Shown here: piece after piece, positions 18,836 to 28,505 of the stretch | Position numbering within the stretch: position 1 is the stretch's first letter | Layout of the letters: every line of letters starts with the position of its first letter | NCBI RefSeq assembly: GCF_004117075.1 | Contig: NZ_CP026721.1 | Coordinates: forward strand, 1,178,001-1,242,000 | Direction of reading: 5' to 3' | Source: Fervidobacterium changbaicum | GTDB lineage: Bacteria; Thermotogota; Thermotogae; Thermotogales; Fervidobacteriaceae | Length of the DNA stretch: 64,000 bases | The notes under the pieces: generated by a model | Databases searched by the model: none | Seen by the model: the letters and a program-made list of their open reading frames with translations, nothing else | Told to the model about the DNA's origin: nothing | Made by a program: the position numbers and the translations under genes

Positions 18836-19517
18836 CTATTACTTTGCCTCCCACATCAATGTACAACGTATCATCACCGATTTTCAAAACTGTTCCTTCA
18901 ACAATTTGATCGTCCACTTTTACTTTAAGCTTATCTCCTTCTTTGGGAACTAAGTATTTCTTCCAAAGTTTTGTGATATTTTCCGTTTCATTTCTGTATG
19001 TTATCAGTAGATTCCATGCGTGTTTGTTTACAGTATCAAGTAGGTAAGTGATTTTCACCTTTTTCTTGAGGATATCTTTCAAAGAAATCGCTATATCTTT
19101 TAAATCCTCAGGAATATCGTTGTTTACATTTATACCTATGCCTACGATAATAGCAATTACCCTGTCGTTGACAGAAACAGCCTCGGAAAGTATACCCGCA
19201 ACCTTTTTTCCGTTGTAGTATATATCGTTCGGCCATTTTATGTACGCCTTCACTTTCAGCTTTCTCAGAACTTCCACAATTGCTATAGAGAATATCTTCG
19301 TGTAGACGTGGAGATTCAGGTGCACCTTTGGTTTAAAGAGCACTGAGTACCACAGTCCACCTTCTGGGGAATACCAAGTCCTTCCCATTCTGCCTTTGCC
19401 AGCTGTCTGTTTTATCGCAACAACTATAGCTCCGTCGTGGAAAGATTTGTAGTTCCTTTTCAAGAACTCGTTTGTACTGTCGACTTCATATAGTACTTCT
19501 ATCTCCTCACCTATCAT
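18804..19517 (-). CDS. birA: Biotin--[carboxylase] ligase
   Basis: 237 aa, the short form without an N-terminal DNA-binding domain, so it is an enzyme only. The biotinyl-adenylate loop is GKGRMGRTWYSPEGGLWYSV (~41-60), the lysine is in KWPNDIYYNGKKVAGIL, and the C-terminal SH3-like domain follows (~190-237). It attaches biotin to carrier domains, which the Na+-pump decarboxylases served by the two OadB proteins in this window need. It is followed by dacB with overlapping ends, and murJ lies just upstream, so the three are likely cotranscribed. Confidence 0.94.
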   Translation of the reverse strand: MIGEEIEVLYEVDSTNEFLKRNYKSFHDGAIVVAIKQTAGKGRMGRTWYSPEGGLWYSVLFKPKVHLNLHVYTKIFSIAIVEVLRKLKVKAYIKWPNDIYYNGKKVAGILSEAVSVNDRVIAIIVGIGINVNNDIPEDLKDIAISLKDILKKKVKITYLLDTVNKHAWNLLITYRNETENITKLWKKYLVPKEGDKLKVKVDDQIVEGTVLKIGDDTLYIDVGGKVIGVQSIHQIVE

Positions 19518-19566
19518 CTCACTATCCAGCTCCCCTTGAGTATTTTTTCAATCTGCTGCCAGTAAC

Positions 19567-21000
19567 TCACGTTCTTCTCTTCAAAAAATCCTTCAACCTG
19601 TGTCTCAAAAAGATTGCTGAAAAGAGCAAGTAAACCAATGCGCCGAAGATTGTTGATGGGATCACCCATATGCGTCTTTGTGAAATACTCGAAAAGTAGT
19701 ACGTTGATATACCCATCAGAAGAGAAGACAAAATAATGTATAAATCATCCTTTTCAAAAAGTTTCTTGTTCTCTTCCTTTGCAAGAAGATACAAAAACCC
19801 GATAATTCCCGCAACGCTAGTAGCTAATGCGACACCTACGGGTCCGTACTTTAAACCAACAAGAAGGTCCATCACCACGTTGGTAAGAGCCACTATTGTT
19901 GTCGCTTTCAGCGGTGTTTTCATGTCCTTCATCGCATGACGTGCGCGAGCCATTGTTGAGTACATACCGTAAAACGGCAGACCAACAACGTACGCATTTA
20001 GCACCTGCGCGGTGATTCTTGTATCTTTGGCCGTAAATCGCCCATACTCGTAGAATAATCTAAGGATCGGTTCATCAAGAACCAAAAGACCAACAGCTGC
20101 GGGAACTGTAAAAAAGAGCGTTGAAGTTATTCCACTCCTTAAGTGTTTGCTGTAGTTTTGCCTATCGTTACTGATTGTGGAGAGTATAACTGTCGCCACA
20201 GCCACTCCGAATAAACCGTATGGTAGCATGTAAAACCTTGATGCGTACTGAAGGTACGAAACGCCACCGCCAAGTCCTTTGCTGTAATAAGATACTACGT
20301 TCGTGTCAACTATACTATTAATCTGAGAAATGGACATTGCAAGGAAACTGGGCCAGAATAACCTTAGAAAATCACGTGTGTACCTAAATGTGAAACGAAG
20401 CTTGTGCCTTTTCAGTGGATATGCCAGTGCCAAAAACGCTGCCGCTTCCCCTATTAAAAAACCCCAGGTGGGTCCGTAGATACCCAAACCCGGGATGAGC
20501 ATGAAGACTATTATTACAATGTTCGGAATAATCGGTGTCAGTGCTGGGTAAAAGAATTTGCCACGCGTGTTCTCGATTGAGTACGTTATAGCCCACCAGA
20601 ATATGAAGAGGATCGAAGGTGCCGTTATTCTTGTTAAAGTACGGATTAGTTCCTTAGTCTGTGGTGCAGCGCCTGAGCTGAACAGATATATAACGATATC
20701 GGGAAATATCACGACCACTAAGACTATAATCGCTAAAACTACAGTAAAACTTGTTAGAACCGATGACAAGAACTCATCCTTATCCTCTGATTCACTGTAG
20801 AGCGGTACGAACGCGGAAGTCATTGCACCTTCACCAAAAACCCTTCTTAAGAAAAACGGGAACAAGATGGCTACGAAGTAAGCATCAGCTTGCCAAGATG
20901 TTCCAAACTTGGAAGCCATGAGCATGTCTCGAACAAGGCCTAAAACCCTTGATAGGAACGTTGCTATAGCGAATGCAAGACTACTTAGCATCACACTCAA
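19567..21000 (-). CDS. murJ: Lipid II flippase MurJ
   Basis: 477 aa polytopic membrane protein of the MviN/MurJ branch of the MOP superfamily, which moves lipid II across the membrane for peptidoglycan synthesis. The N-terminal signature SRVLGLVRDMLMASKFG, the FRRVFGEGAMTSAFVPLYSE-like loop and about 14 hydrophobic helices support this. The start is probably TTG at 21000 (GGAGG lies ~11 nt upstream); the GTG or ATG two and three codons later are alternatives. It sits between rny and birA on the same strand. Confidence 0.93.
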   Translation of the reverse strand: MSVMLSSLAFAIATFLSRVLGLVRDMLMASKFGTSWQADAYFVAILFPFFLRRVFGEGAMTSAFVPLYSESEDKDEFLSSVLTSFTVVLAIIVLVVVIFPDIVIYLFSSGAAPQTKELIRTLTRITAPSILFIFWWAITYSIENTRGKFFYPALTPIIPNIVIIVFMLIPGLGIYGPTWGFLIGEAAAFLALAYPLKRHKLRFTFRYTRDFLRLFWPSFLAMSISQINSIVDTNVVSYYSKGLGGGVSYLQYASRFYMLPYGLFGVAVATVILSTISNDRQNYSKHLRSGITSTLFFTVPAAVGLLVLDEPILRLFYEYGRFTAKDTRITAQVLNAYVVGLPFYGMYSTMARARHAMKDMKTPLKATTIVALTNVVMDLLVGLKYGPVGVALATSVAGIIGFLYLLAKEENKKLFEKDDLYIILSSLLMGISTYYFSSISQRRIWVIPSTIFGALVYLLFSAIFLRHRLKDFLKRRT

Positions 21001-21038
21001 TTTTCAACCAACCTCCAGAAGCAAAGCTAAATTCTGGT

Positions 21039-22592
21039 TTACTTAGCGTAAGAGATAGAGCGCTTTTCTCTTATCACAACCACCTTCAGTACACCTGGAT
21101 ACTGCAGTTCGTTTTCAATCCTCATTGCAATGTCGTGCGCCAATTTTTCAATCGTTGCATCGTCTGTTTTTTCCGGCTGGACGATAACTCTGATCTCCCT
21201 ACCAGCTTGGATCGCGTATGCATTTTCAACGTACTTGTAGCTCTTTGCTATCTCTTCGAGTTTCATCAACCTTTTAATGTAGCTTTCCACATCTTCTCTT
21301 CTTGCACCAGGTCTTGCAGCAGAGATAGCATCCGCTGCGGTAACTATCGCCGCCTCTGGTGTAATTGGCTCTTCTTCTCCGTGGTGTGCCATTATCATGT
21401 TGATAATTTCATCGGATTCACCGTATCTCTTTAAAATTTCCGCACCAATTACTGTATGTGAGCCTTCAACTTCATGATCAAGAGCCTTACCTATGTCATG
21501 CAACAGTCCTCCACGTTTGGCCTTATCCACATTCAAACCAAGCTCAGCGGCAAGCAAACCTGCAATTTGAGCAACCTCAATTGAGTGATTTAAGACATTC
21601 TGTCCGTAACTTGTCCTGAATTTTAACCTACCGAGTAACTTGATGACTTCTGGATGCAGTCCTCCGACACCAACCGTAATCACCGCTTCTTGACCCGCTT
21701 CTTTAATTTCTTTTTCAACTTCTGCTTTCGCCTTCTCGTACATTTCTTCTATTCTAGCAGGGTGAATTCTTCCATCTTGCACCAATCTTTCTATAGTCCT
21801 TCTTGCGATTTCTCTTCTCAATGGGTTAAACGAACTTAAAGTCACCATTTCAGGAGTATCGTCAATGATGAGATCTACACCTGTTATCTTTTCAAATGTT
21901 CTGATATTCCTACCTTCTCTTCCTATTAACCGACCTTTCATATCGTCGTTAGGTAAAGCAACGGTGCTGATAGTGACCTCACCGGTGTATTCAGGAGCGT
22001 ACCTTTGTATAGCATCCGCTATAACCTTTTTTGCGTACTTTTCAGCATCTTCTTCGTACCTTGCCTTAATTTGGACAAAAACCTTTGCAATTTCATGTTC
22101 GTATTTTTCCCTGGCTTCTTGGAGCACGATCTCTCTGGCTTGCTCGTGTGTAAGCCCTGCGAGTTTGGTAAACTTATCTTGAATTTCCTTTTCTTTTGCT
22201 TCAATTTCTTTCGCTTTTGCTTCCAGCTCTATCTTTAAGTTTTCAACGAAACTTTCACGCTTATCGAGCATCTCTTCACGCTTACTTAATAATTCCTCAC
22301 GCTTTAAAATCCTTTCCTCGAGTTGCTTTATTTCTTCTTCTCTTCTTTTTCTTTCTTTTTCTATCTCTTCGCGAATCTGATGCGCTTCTTCACGCGCTTC
22401 GATAATCATTCTTTTCTTTATCTCAGCTGCTTCTTTTTCAGCGTTCTTTATTATACTTTCGGCATCTTCTTTGGCAGCTTTGAGCTTCTTTTCAATCTCT
22501 TCCTGTGCCTTTTTTCTACCAACCGTGCTACCAAGGTAGAATCCCAATGCTATACCTGCTATCGCTAAGACTATGTATATCAAAATCTCCAT
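21039..22592 (-). CDS. rny: Ribonuclease Y
   Basis: About 517 aa membrane-anchored endoribonuclease that starts mRNA decay. An N-terminal transmembrane helix (~4-24) is followed by a long charged coiled coil (~28-170, many EEI/KRR repeats), a KH domain (GRLIGREGRNIRTFEKITG), and an HD domain with HSIEVAQIAG and LLHDIGKALDHE, whose His-Asp pair binds metal. The ATG at 22592 shares one base with the recX stop (TAATG) and has GGAGG 9 nt upstream, so its translation is coupled to recX. Confidence 0.96.
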   Translation of the reverse strand: MEILIYIVLAIAGIALGFYLGSTVGRKKAQEEIEKKLKAAKEDAESIIKNAEKEAAEIKKRMIIEAREEAHQIREEIEKERKRREEEIKQLEERILKREELLSKREEMLDKRESFVENLKIELEAKAKEIEAKEKEIQDKFTKLAGLTHEQAREIVLQEAREKYEHEIAKVFVQIKARYEEDAEKYAKKVIADAIQRYAPEYTGEVTISTVALPNDDMKGRLIGREGRNIRTFEKITGVDLIIDDTPEMVTLSSFNPLRREIARRTIERLVQDGRIHPARIEEMYEKAKAEVEKEIKEAGQEAVITVGVGGLHPEVIKLLGRLKFRTSYGQNVLNHSIEVAQIAGLLAAELGLNVDKAKRGGLLHDIGKALDHEVEGSHTVIGAEILKRYGESDEIINMIMAHHGEEEPITPEAAIVTAADAISAARPGARREDVESYIKRLMKLEEIAKSYKYVENAYAIQAGREIRVIVQPEKTDDATIEKLAHDIAMRIENELQYPGVLKVVVIREKRSISYAK

Positions 22593-23110
22593 TACCAATC
22601 ACCTCCGAAACCATTTCTGTATAGTTTTTCTCGCTTTTTGTGTTCGTCTAAACCTTTAGTTAGTTTTTCAATTATCTCCTGGATGTCTACCTCTTCAAGG
22701 ACTTTCTTTATAGCATCTTCTATGATATATTCATCCACATGTAGTTGCCTGAGTTCGTAACGTATTCTAAAAGGGCCCTTGTAGTGGATCACCAAGCTGT
22801 CATAAGCGTAAAGGTACGCAAATTTTTCATCATCTATGAAACCCTTTTCTTTAAGTTTTTCTATTGTTTGACTTATAACGTCTTCTGAAAATCCTTCCCT
22901 TCTAAGCCTGTTTTCTACTTCCCACTGAGACCTAGCCCTGAATTTAATAAATCTCAGCGCAACGGTAAGTGGATCATAGTTTGCTCTCTTTTTCGAGCCT
23001 CCTTTATGGGTATATTGATTTTGATTTTCTAATCCCTCGCCGTAGACATCGGATCTATCAAACTCGTCAAATTTTTCAAATTTATATTTACTTTGTCGCT
23101 TTCTCCGCAT
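22592..23110 (-). CDS. recX: RecX regulator of RecA
   Basis: 172 aa. The N-terminal ~45 residues are polar and low-complexity; the remainder holds the three-helix RecX repeats: [36 protein letters not shown] and [18 protein letters not shown]. RecX binds in the groove of RecA filaments and limits recombinase activity. It overlaps the recA gene by 23 nt and precedes rny with a one-base overlap. This recA-recX order is the common arrangement and supports the call. Confidence 0.92.
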   Translation of the reverse strand: MRRKRQSKYKFEKFDEFDRSDVYGEGLENQNQYTHKGGSKKRANYDPLTVALRFIKFRARSQWEVENRLRREGFSEDVISQTIEKLKEKGFIDDEKFAYLYAYDSLVIHYKGPFRIRYELRQLHVDEYIIEDAIKKVLEEVDIQEIIEKLTKGLDEHKKREKLYRNGFGGDW

Positions 23111-24158
23111 TCTTCGTTCCTTCTGTAAGTTCTGTTTCTTCAGCTACTGGTTTAGAAAAGTATTTTTCACGGATCCGTTTTTCGATCTCATCTGCTATTT
23201 CCGGATGTTCAACAAGATAGCTCACAGCATTTGTCTTTCCTTGTCCGAGCGAATGCTCTTTTCCATCAAGAGCTTCGTATGTAAACCAACTACCGCGCCT
23301 GTCTATGAGCCCTTCATTAACTGCGATGTTGAATAGTTCGTTTTCACGAACGATACCTTTTCCATAGATTATATCCACAGTCGTTGTTTTAAATGGAGGC
23401 GCGACTTTGTTCTTAACAAATTTAATCGTTATTTCGTTCCCTATGTGCTCGTTACCTTCTACTATCTTTCCGGAAGATCTGACTTCCATTCTCATCGTCG
23501 CGTAGAACTTTAATGCGACTCCTCCAGTTGTTGTTTCCGGGTTTCCGTACATAACGCCTATTTTCATACGCGTTTGGTTGATGAAAATAACTACGGTTTT
23601 GGATTTGTTGACATTACCTGCGAGCTTTCTCAGTGCCTGTGACATCAACCTTGCTTGGAGACCTATTTGTGCATCTCCCATCGCTCCTTCTATTTCAGCA
23701 CGCGGTACAAGTGCAGCAACGGAGTCTATAACTATGAGGTCCACCGCGTTACTCCTAACAAGTTCGTCGACTATATCGAGTGCTTGTTCACCGTAGTCCG
23801 GTTGAGAAATCAGAAGTTCGGAAAGGTTTATTCCGAGGTTTCTTGCGTAATTCAAATCGAGCGCGTGTTCTGCATCGACAAATGCTGCAATGCCTCCTTG
23901 TTTTTGGACGGAAGCAATCGCATGTAGTGCTATCGTGGTTTTACCACTTGATTCCGGACCATATATTTCTATAATCCTTCCACGTGGGTATCCACCAACA
24001 CCAGAAGCGATATCGATAGCGAGTGACCCACTGGGAACAACTTCTATGCTCTGGACGAGGTTTTCATCGCCCAGAATCATTATGGAGCCCTTACCGTACT
24101 GCTTTTCAATTTTGCTAATGGCCTTCTTAAGTACATCTTTTTTCATTTCATCTGACAT
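23088..24158 (-). CDS. recA: Recombinase RecA
   Basis: 356 aa ATP-dependent strand-exchange protein. Walker [10 protein letters not shown] (~65-73), [18 protein letters not shown] (Walker B and L1), and [16 protein letters not shown] (L2) are intact, as is the MAW-type EIYGPESS region. The C-terminal tail is only weakly acidic and ends ATK. It overlaps the upstream thpR by 11 nt and the downstream recX by 23 nt, so it lies inside a tight multi-gene transcript. I did not see an SOS box, because no promoter lies directly upstream. Confidence 0.98.
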   Translation of the reverse strand: MSDEMKKDVLKKAISKIEKQYGKGSIMILGDENLVQSIEVVPSGSLAIDIASGVGGYPRGRIIEIYGPESSGKTTIALHAIASVQKQGGIAAFVDAEHALDLNYARNLGINLSELLISQPDYGEQALDIVDELVRSNAVDLIVIDSVAALVPRAEIEGAMGDAQIGLQARLMSQALRKLAGNVNKSKTVVIFINQTRMKIGVMYGNPETTTGGVALKFYATMRMEVRSSGKIVEGNEHIGNEITIKFVKNKVAPPFKTTTVDIIYGKGIVRENELFNIAVNEGLIDRRGSWFTYEALDGKEHSLGQGKTNAVSYLVEHPEIADEIEKRIREKYFSKPVAEETELTEGTKNAEKATK

Positions 24159-24720
24159 TCTTCATCAAACCTCCCTCAAATTTCAGTTTATATACCCATT
24201 TGTAAATGGGACCCTGTGGTGTTAATGTAGAGCTGTAAATGGTTACCCCGTCAACTACGAGTGTTATCTTCGGCGTTTGGATATCTTCAACGAGCTTCTC
24301 CCAATCGTTCGGATATTCCTTTACCCTGCCCAACGTAACGTGTGGAACAAAGTTCCCTTGTTCATCGTATTTGATCTTGTTCTTGTTGAGTTCAGACTTC
24401 ATTTCAAGGAACAACCTCTGCAAAGACTTCGTGGGTTCAAGCTTCAAAAACAGCACCCTCGGTGAATGTTTGAATTTAAAATAACCAAAACCTGACAAAC
24501 TCGTGCTAAACGAAGGAAAACCTTGTAACCTTTTTTGAAGTGCGTGGGCCATTGAATCAACAGCCTTTTCATCCATCTCTCCAAGGAAAAATAATGTTAG
24601 ATGAAGATTTTCTGGTTTTGTCCACGTGGCTTTGAATCCTATAGAAGCGAGTTTGTCAATGATTTCCTGTCCTACTTCTCGTATCTCCGGATTTATGTCT
24701 ATAGCTATGAACGTCCTCAC
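24148..24720 (-). CDS. thpR: RNA 2',3'-cyclic phosphodiesterase (ThpR/LigT)
   Basis: About 190 aa 2H phosphoesterase. The two HxT motifs are HLTLFFLG (~40) and HVTLGR (~126), at the expected spacing. Members hydrolyse 2',3'-cyclic phosphate ends of RNA and can join tRNA halves in vitro. The start is GTG at 24720, with GGAGGGG six bases upstream; an in-frame TTG at 24735 overlaps that ribosome site and is unlikely. It precedes recA, an arrangement also common in other bacteria. Confidence 0.9.
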   Translation of the reverse strand: MRTFIAIDINPEIREVGQEIIDKLASIGFKATWTKPENLHLTLFFLGEMDEKAVDSMAHALQKRLQGFPSFSTSLSGFGYFKFKHSPRVLFLKLEPTKSLQRLFLEMKSELNKNKIKYDEQGNFVPHVTLGRVKEYPNDWEKLVEDIQTPKITLVVDGVTIYSSTLTPQGPIYKWVYKLKFEGGLMKNVR

Positions 24721-24773
24721 AGTAGACCCCTCCAAGTTTCTAAATAAGTATGTGGACCTTTTTCAAAACACAC

Positions 24774-25358
24774 TCATCGGTTCAGATATTCTCGGTTCTG
24801 GTAGGTATAGAGCACACCAGATATTACGGTAACAAAAGCTACGAAGTATATCAAAATCGTATTTGCCTTATCAAGCAGACGTTCCAGTTGAAAAAAACTC
24901 AGCTTTTCTAAGAAAAGACTTATTGCCAAAATCATCTGAGAGACCGTTTTCATCTTTCCAAATATGTTTGCAGCTATGATGTTCCCAGCCTCCGATGCAA
25001 TCATACGCACCATACTAACCAAGGTGTCACGGAAAACCAAAATAACAACTAACCAGCCTGGAAGCATTCCAACCTCTACAAAAACAACAAAAATCGATGT
25101 TATCAAAATCTTATCGCTCATTTGATCGAGCACCTTGCCAAGCTTTGTGACTTGCCCCAACTTTCTAGCGAAGTAACCGTCTATATAATCACTGAGAGCA
25201 GCGAGTAGAAAGAGCAAAAAAGCCCAAATGTAGTTATCCAGGTACATTAAAAGTACGATTGGAATTGTTGAAAGAATTCTCAACCAGCTTATCGTGTTTG
25301 GCAAATTAAAAATAACGTTGCCGTGTGCATTTTTTGAATCCTTTTGAGAAGTACTCAA
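24774..25358 (-). CDS. pgsA: CDP-diacylglycerol-glycerol-3-phosphate 3-phosphatidyltransferase
   Basis: 194 aa membrane enzyme of the CDP-alcohol phosphotransferase family, making phosphatidylglycerol phosphate. The family motif is SDYIDGYFARKLGQVTKLGK followed by VLDQMSDK (about residues 56-83), with all Asp residues of the D-G-x2-A-R-x8-G-x3-D-x3-D pattern. Hydrophobic helices follow. It overlaps rimO by 4 nt (ATGA). Phosphatidylglycerol synthesis is the most likely job given the sequence N-terminal FNLPNTISWLRI, but another head group cannot be excluded. Confidence 0.9.
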   Translation of the reverse strand: MSTSQKDSKNAHGNVIFNLPNTISWLRILSTIPIVLLMYLDNYIWAFLLFLLAALSDYIDGYFARKLGQVTKLGKVLDQMSDKILITSIFVVFVEVGMLPGWLVVILVFRDTLVSMVRMIASEAGNIIAANIFGKMKTVSQMILAISLFLEKLSFFQLERLLDKANTILIYFVAFVTVISGVLYTYQNREYLNR

Positions 25359-26650
25359 ACCAGTTCTCCCTCCAGGTCGTATGTATCAGCTTCTGTAATT
25401 TTCACTTTCACAAACCCTTTCTTGTTGCTGCCTTTGAAAAAGACGTTACCATCGATTTCGGGAGCATCCATGTACCCACGTCCTATAAGCACGCCACTTG
25501 CTTCTTCATCAATTAACACATTGATAACTTTTCCCACGTACCTTTGATTTCTAAGCAGCGAAATCTCCGCTTGTGCTTCCATTAGTTGGTCCAACCTTTT
25601 TTGAGCCGTTGAAAGTCGAACTTTGTGCGACAATTTGTACGATGGTGCATCTTCTTCGTCTGAGTAGATAAAGGCCCCGAGCTTGTCAAATTCAATACGC
25701 CTTATGAACTCCAGAAGTTCCTCAAAATCCTTGGCCGTTTCTCCGGGAAAACCTATAATTATCGACGTTCTAAGCACAGCTTCAGGGTACATTTCCCTAA
25801 TTTTCTCAAACAATCTCTCGAGTTCTTCAGGTGTTTTCGTTCTGTTCATCAGTTTTAAAATCTTCGCACTACCGTGTTGGACTGGGATGTCGAAATACTT
25901 GAGTACTTTTTCATGAGAAAACCCAGCAAGGATTTCGTCCGTTACGTGATCTGGGTGCATGTACATAACCCTGATCCAAAATTCTCCAGGTACTTCGTTT
26001 AACCTCTTGAGTAACTCTGGAAGCATGGGCTTCCCGTACAGATCAACCCCGTATCCCGTTGTATCCTGTGCTACCAAGATAATCTCTTTCTTACCTTCTG
26101 AAACCAAGTATTCAACCTCTCTGACTATGTCTTCAATTTTTCTGCTTACAAAACCCCCCTTGAATTTTGGTATGGTACAAAACGTACATGCACGATCACA
26201 ACCATCGGCTATCTTTACGTACGCGTACGGAAGGTCGTCATCAACCCTTCCCTCAAAATCGTATACCGCTATAGGATCCGTTATGTACTTTTTTGTTTTT
26301 TCTAGGTTATCTGCCAGAACCTTGGGTGGCAAAACTCCAAACCATCCGTCAACTTCCGGAATTTCCACTGGCAAATCTTTAGGGTACCTTTGAACCAGAC
26401 ATCCAGTAACAAAGATTTTGAAATCCTTCCCTTCTTTCTCAAGCTTCTTTTTGTGCTCAACAAACTCCAAAACCGTATCAATCGACTCTTGTTTGGCATC
26501 TAATATAAACCCACACGTATCAACAACTACTCCGTCTGCTTCATCTAAATCATCCACAATTTCGTGTCCAAGTTGTCGAATGTGGTGCTTGAACAACGAA
26601 AAATCTGCCTCATTCTTGGGACATCCCAAAACAACGATGTATAACTTCAA
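25355..26650 (-). CDS. rimO: Ribosomal protein S12 methylthiotransferase RimO
   Basis: 431 aa radical SAM enzyme that adds a methylthio group to the conserved Asp of ribosomal protein S12. The N-terminal UPF0004 cysteines are C10, C46 and C84; the radical SAM cluster is C151, C155 and C158 (CDRACTFC). A C-terminal TRAM domain (~365-431) follows. Starting with KLYIVVLGCPKNEAD and the motif CDRACTFCTIPKFKGGFVSR points to RimO rather than MiaB or MtaB. It overlaps both neighbours by 4 nt, a sign of coupled translation. Confidence 0.95.
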   Translation of the reverse strand: MKLYIVVLGCPKNEADFSLFKHHIRQLGHEIVDDLDEADGVVVDTCGFILDAKQESIDTVLEFVEHKKKLEKEGKDFKIFVTGCLVQRYPKDLPVEIPEVDGWFGVLPPKVLADNLEKTKKYITDPIAVYDFEGRVDDDLPYAYVKIADGCDRACTFCTIPKFKGGFVSRKIEDIVREVEYLVSEGKKEIILVAQDTTGYGVDLYGKPMLPELLKRLNEVPGEFWIRVMYMHPDHVTDEILAGFSHEKVLKYFDIPVQHGSAKILKLMNRTKTPEELERLFEKIREMYPEAVLRTSIIIGFPGETAKDFEELLEFIRRIEFDKLGAFIYSDEEDAPSYKLSHKVRLSTAQKRLDQLMEAQAEISLLRNQRYVGKVINVLIDEEASGVLIGRGYMDAPEIDGNVFFKGSNKKGFVKVKITEADTYDLEGELV

Positions 26651-27243
26651 GAATTCCGCCCTCCTCGTTCCTTACATTCTTTACCTCGAACAGTTCGCAT
26701 GATGCTTTTTAGGTATTCCTTCCTTTTCTCTAAATACAGGTCTCTAATTTTTGAAAGTTCCGCTTTGTAGACCTCTTCTTTGTAATTCGGGTAAGTAAAA
26801 TCATAGTCTTTCCACTTACCGTTTATGTACATTAATGTTGGTTCTGCGTATATCCCTTGACCTATATATATCCTGTGAGGCCACATTTTGGTGGTTGCCA
26901 AAACGAACTGCATATGGTGGATATAGCCAGGGTCGAGGTTGAACCTCCTGTTCCCTTCCACTGCATGCTTAGCTTCCAATTCGTTTGTTTTAACCTTTAT
27001 CGAAGCCAGCAGTGATGGATGAATCAACCTCTCAAAGCTGATTAACCTCCCTGTTATTCCGGAGCCCATTTCTTCGTTGTAATAGAGCGTATATTTCTCA
27101 AAGTCCAGCTCCGGGCTGATGTAGTCTATCGGTCCGAAAAGTGCTATCAAATCCGGTTTCACAACTTCAAACCAATAATCAAGCTGAGCAGAAAAAATAA
27201 ATATAACTAAATTAACCGGTTCGACAATTTTCACTTTTCCCAT
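26647..27243 (-). CDS. DUF4416 family protein
   Basis: 198 aa. Family marks of DUF4416 are the LYYNEEMGSGITGRLISFERL segment near 55-75 (with fold-conserved YYNEEMG), NLDPGYIHHMQFVLATTK in the centre and GQGIYAEPTLMYINGKW, then TYPNY. No known activity; the family is common in thermophilic anaerobes. The start is taken at ATG 27243, with GGTGGAAG upstream, which overlaps the previous gene by 13 nt; it also overlaps rimO by 4 nt. The linkage to rimO suggests a housekeeping role, but no function should be assigned. Confidence 0.8.
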   Translation of the reverse strand: MGKVKIVEPVNLVIFIFSAQLDYWFEVVKPDLIALFGPIDYISPELDFEKYTLYYNEEMGSGITGRLISFERLIHPSLLASIKVKTNELEAKHAVEGNRRFNLDPGYIHHMQFVLATTKMWPHRIYIGQGIYAEPTLMYINGKWKDYDFTYPNYKEEVYKAELSKIRDLYLEKRKEYLKSIMRTVRGKECKERGGRNS

Positions 27244-27518
27244 ATAACTTCCACCTCGAAGCACGGTATTTTAACAACCTTTACCCGATTACCGTAAAGT
27301 CGTAGGACACTTTCCCCAAAAACAACGTATCTACCAACGTCTAAAGGTCGCTGATTGTTGTAAACAGATCCGTTAAGCACATAATTCCCCCTTAAACCTT
27401 CTATCGTTACAAGGGGGGCATTCTTTATTGCTTTCACATATTTATAGGTGAATAACAACATCAAAACACTCAGCAGTGTCATACCATAGAACAAGATTCT
27501 TATAAACTTTTTAGACAT
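27231..27518 (-). CDS. Hypothetical single-pass membrane protein
   Basis: 95 aa. One transmembrane helix at about residues 7-27 (ILFYGMTLLSVLMLLFTYKY) with a basic N-terminus, then a beta-rich domain (VTIEGLRGNYVLNGSVYNNQ; YVVFGESVLRLYG) that lies outside the membrane by the positive-inside rule. The core vaguely recalls a small FHA-like fold (arginine and asparagine turns, LRGNYVLNG) but this is weak. It is the first gene of the rimO-pgsA-recA-type transcript and adjoins the putative oriC. I do not recognise its function. Confidence 0.6.
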   Translation of the reverse strand: MSKKFIRILFYGMTLLSVLMLLFTYKYVKAIKNAPLVTIEGLRGNYVLNGSVYNNQRPLDVGRYVVFGESVLRLYGNRVKVVKIPCFEVEVIWEK

Positions 27519-27918
27519 ATTTTCACCTTTCGATTATCAGTTACCTGACAAAAATCTTAACTATCAAACCAGATTAATTATACAATAAAATTTCGAAAAA
27601 TGAACACCAAAAGTTTTGTAACCTAGCCCCATCATGTCGAATTAATTTTCTACTTAGAAAATCAAATCGACAGCTCTAGTTTGTAGCTCCACAAGATATG
27701 TAAACTGTACCGAAATATCCGTCTCTACATACCAAATATTGGCTTGCCGGATGTACAGATAAGATTGAACTTCCAACCATCAAGTGAACCGCCTTTGTTT
27801 ACATCATTTATCATCACAACTTTTTTAGCCAAAACTAACAGCCCGCGCAAGAAAAAACATAGCAAATTTTCATACTACATATTGTTCGTGGTAAAAACTC
27901 GACCACAACTTATTGATT
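27519..27918. other. Gene-free left flank of the putative origin
   Basis: No open frame of useful length and no RNA gene recognised. A minus-strand TATAAT at 27582-27577, with TTG before it, may drive the gene starting at 27518. The rest is AT-rich with scattered pyrimidine runs. Confidence 0.5.
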
Positions 27919-28345
27919 AGTGGTAAGTTTTTGGTAAGTTTCTGGTAAGTTTTTACCGCCTCTGGTAAGTTTTTTACCACTGTATCTTGTAGAAAACAAA
28001 TTTAGCTATCTACTTATAGATTATTGAGAACCGTTCGCAATAAGAAACTTACCAAATTTACCAATAGTGAAAAATTTCACAGCTTTTAGGCTTACCTAAT
28101 TGTACTTATCCCTTTTATCCATCGGTGTTAGAAAAACTTACCACCTTTTTAGCTGCATGAATTCTAATTTTTTTGAAAAAACTTACCAGGGTGGTAAGTT
28201 GTAACAAAAAGGTGGTAAGTTGTAATATACGTCTATAAGATTCATAAACACAACGTTTTTGTGTTAAATCCATGTAAACTTACCAAATTTACCACCCCTA
28301 TAATATAATACTACTACTAAATACTTTAACGTTATATATATACCT
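27919..28345. other. Candidate chromosomal replication origin (oriC)
   Basis: About twelve copies of a DnaA-box-like word. The full 12-mer AAACTTACCACC is at 28134-28145; near copies on the plus strand start at 28045, 28179, 28276 and 28285 and on the minus strand at 27919, 27932, 27943, 27963, 28190, 28211 and 28361 (just outside). The Thermotoga maritima DnaA box is AAACCTACCACC, one base different. To the right lie CCCC, a CTACTACTA run (28311-28319, complementary strand 3'-GAT repeats as in DnaA-trios) and an AT-rich stretch to 28345. No dnaA gene is in the window, which is usual where origin and dnaA are apart. Confidence 0.8.
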
Positions 28346-28423
28346 ATCGTTAAGGTATGGGGTGGTAAATATCCAAGTTAGTGTAATCACAAAAATGGAC
28401 TCTTCGAAATATAAAACGTAAAC

Positions 28424-28477
28424 AAAAACGGCCAGGATAGAATTATCTTTGGAAATTCAAAAAACTATCCCGGCCGT
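28424..28477 (-). terminator. Terminator after the nhaC remnant
   Basis: On the minus strand a 13-bp stem (28477-28465 with 28440-28428; one G-U pair) with a 24-nt loop is followed by TTTTTG. It lies ~30 nt after the nhaC stop codon. Confidence 0.75.
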
Positions 28478-28505
28478 GTTAATAGAAGACTAACTTCAAA
28501 CAGCC

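Noticed and set aside
24720-24735. TTG 24735 as thpR start
   Set aside because: It overlaps the GGAGGGG ribosome site; GTG 24720 is better placed.
27919-28370. CRISPR array or tandem satellite from the repeated GGTAAGTTT words
   Set aside because: Units are about 9-12 nt, on both strands, with irregular spacing and no constant-length spacers; they match DnaA-box-like words instead.
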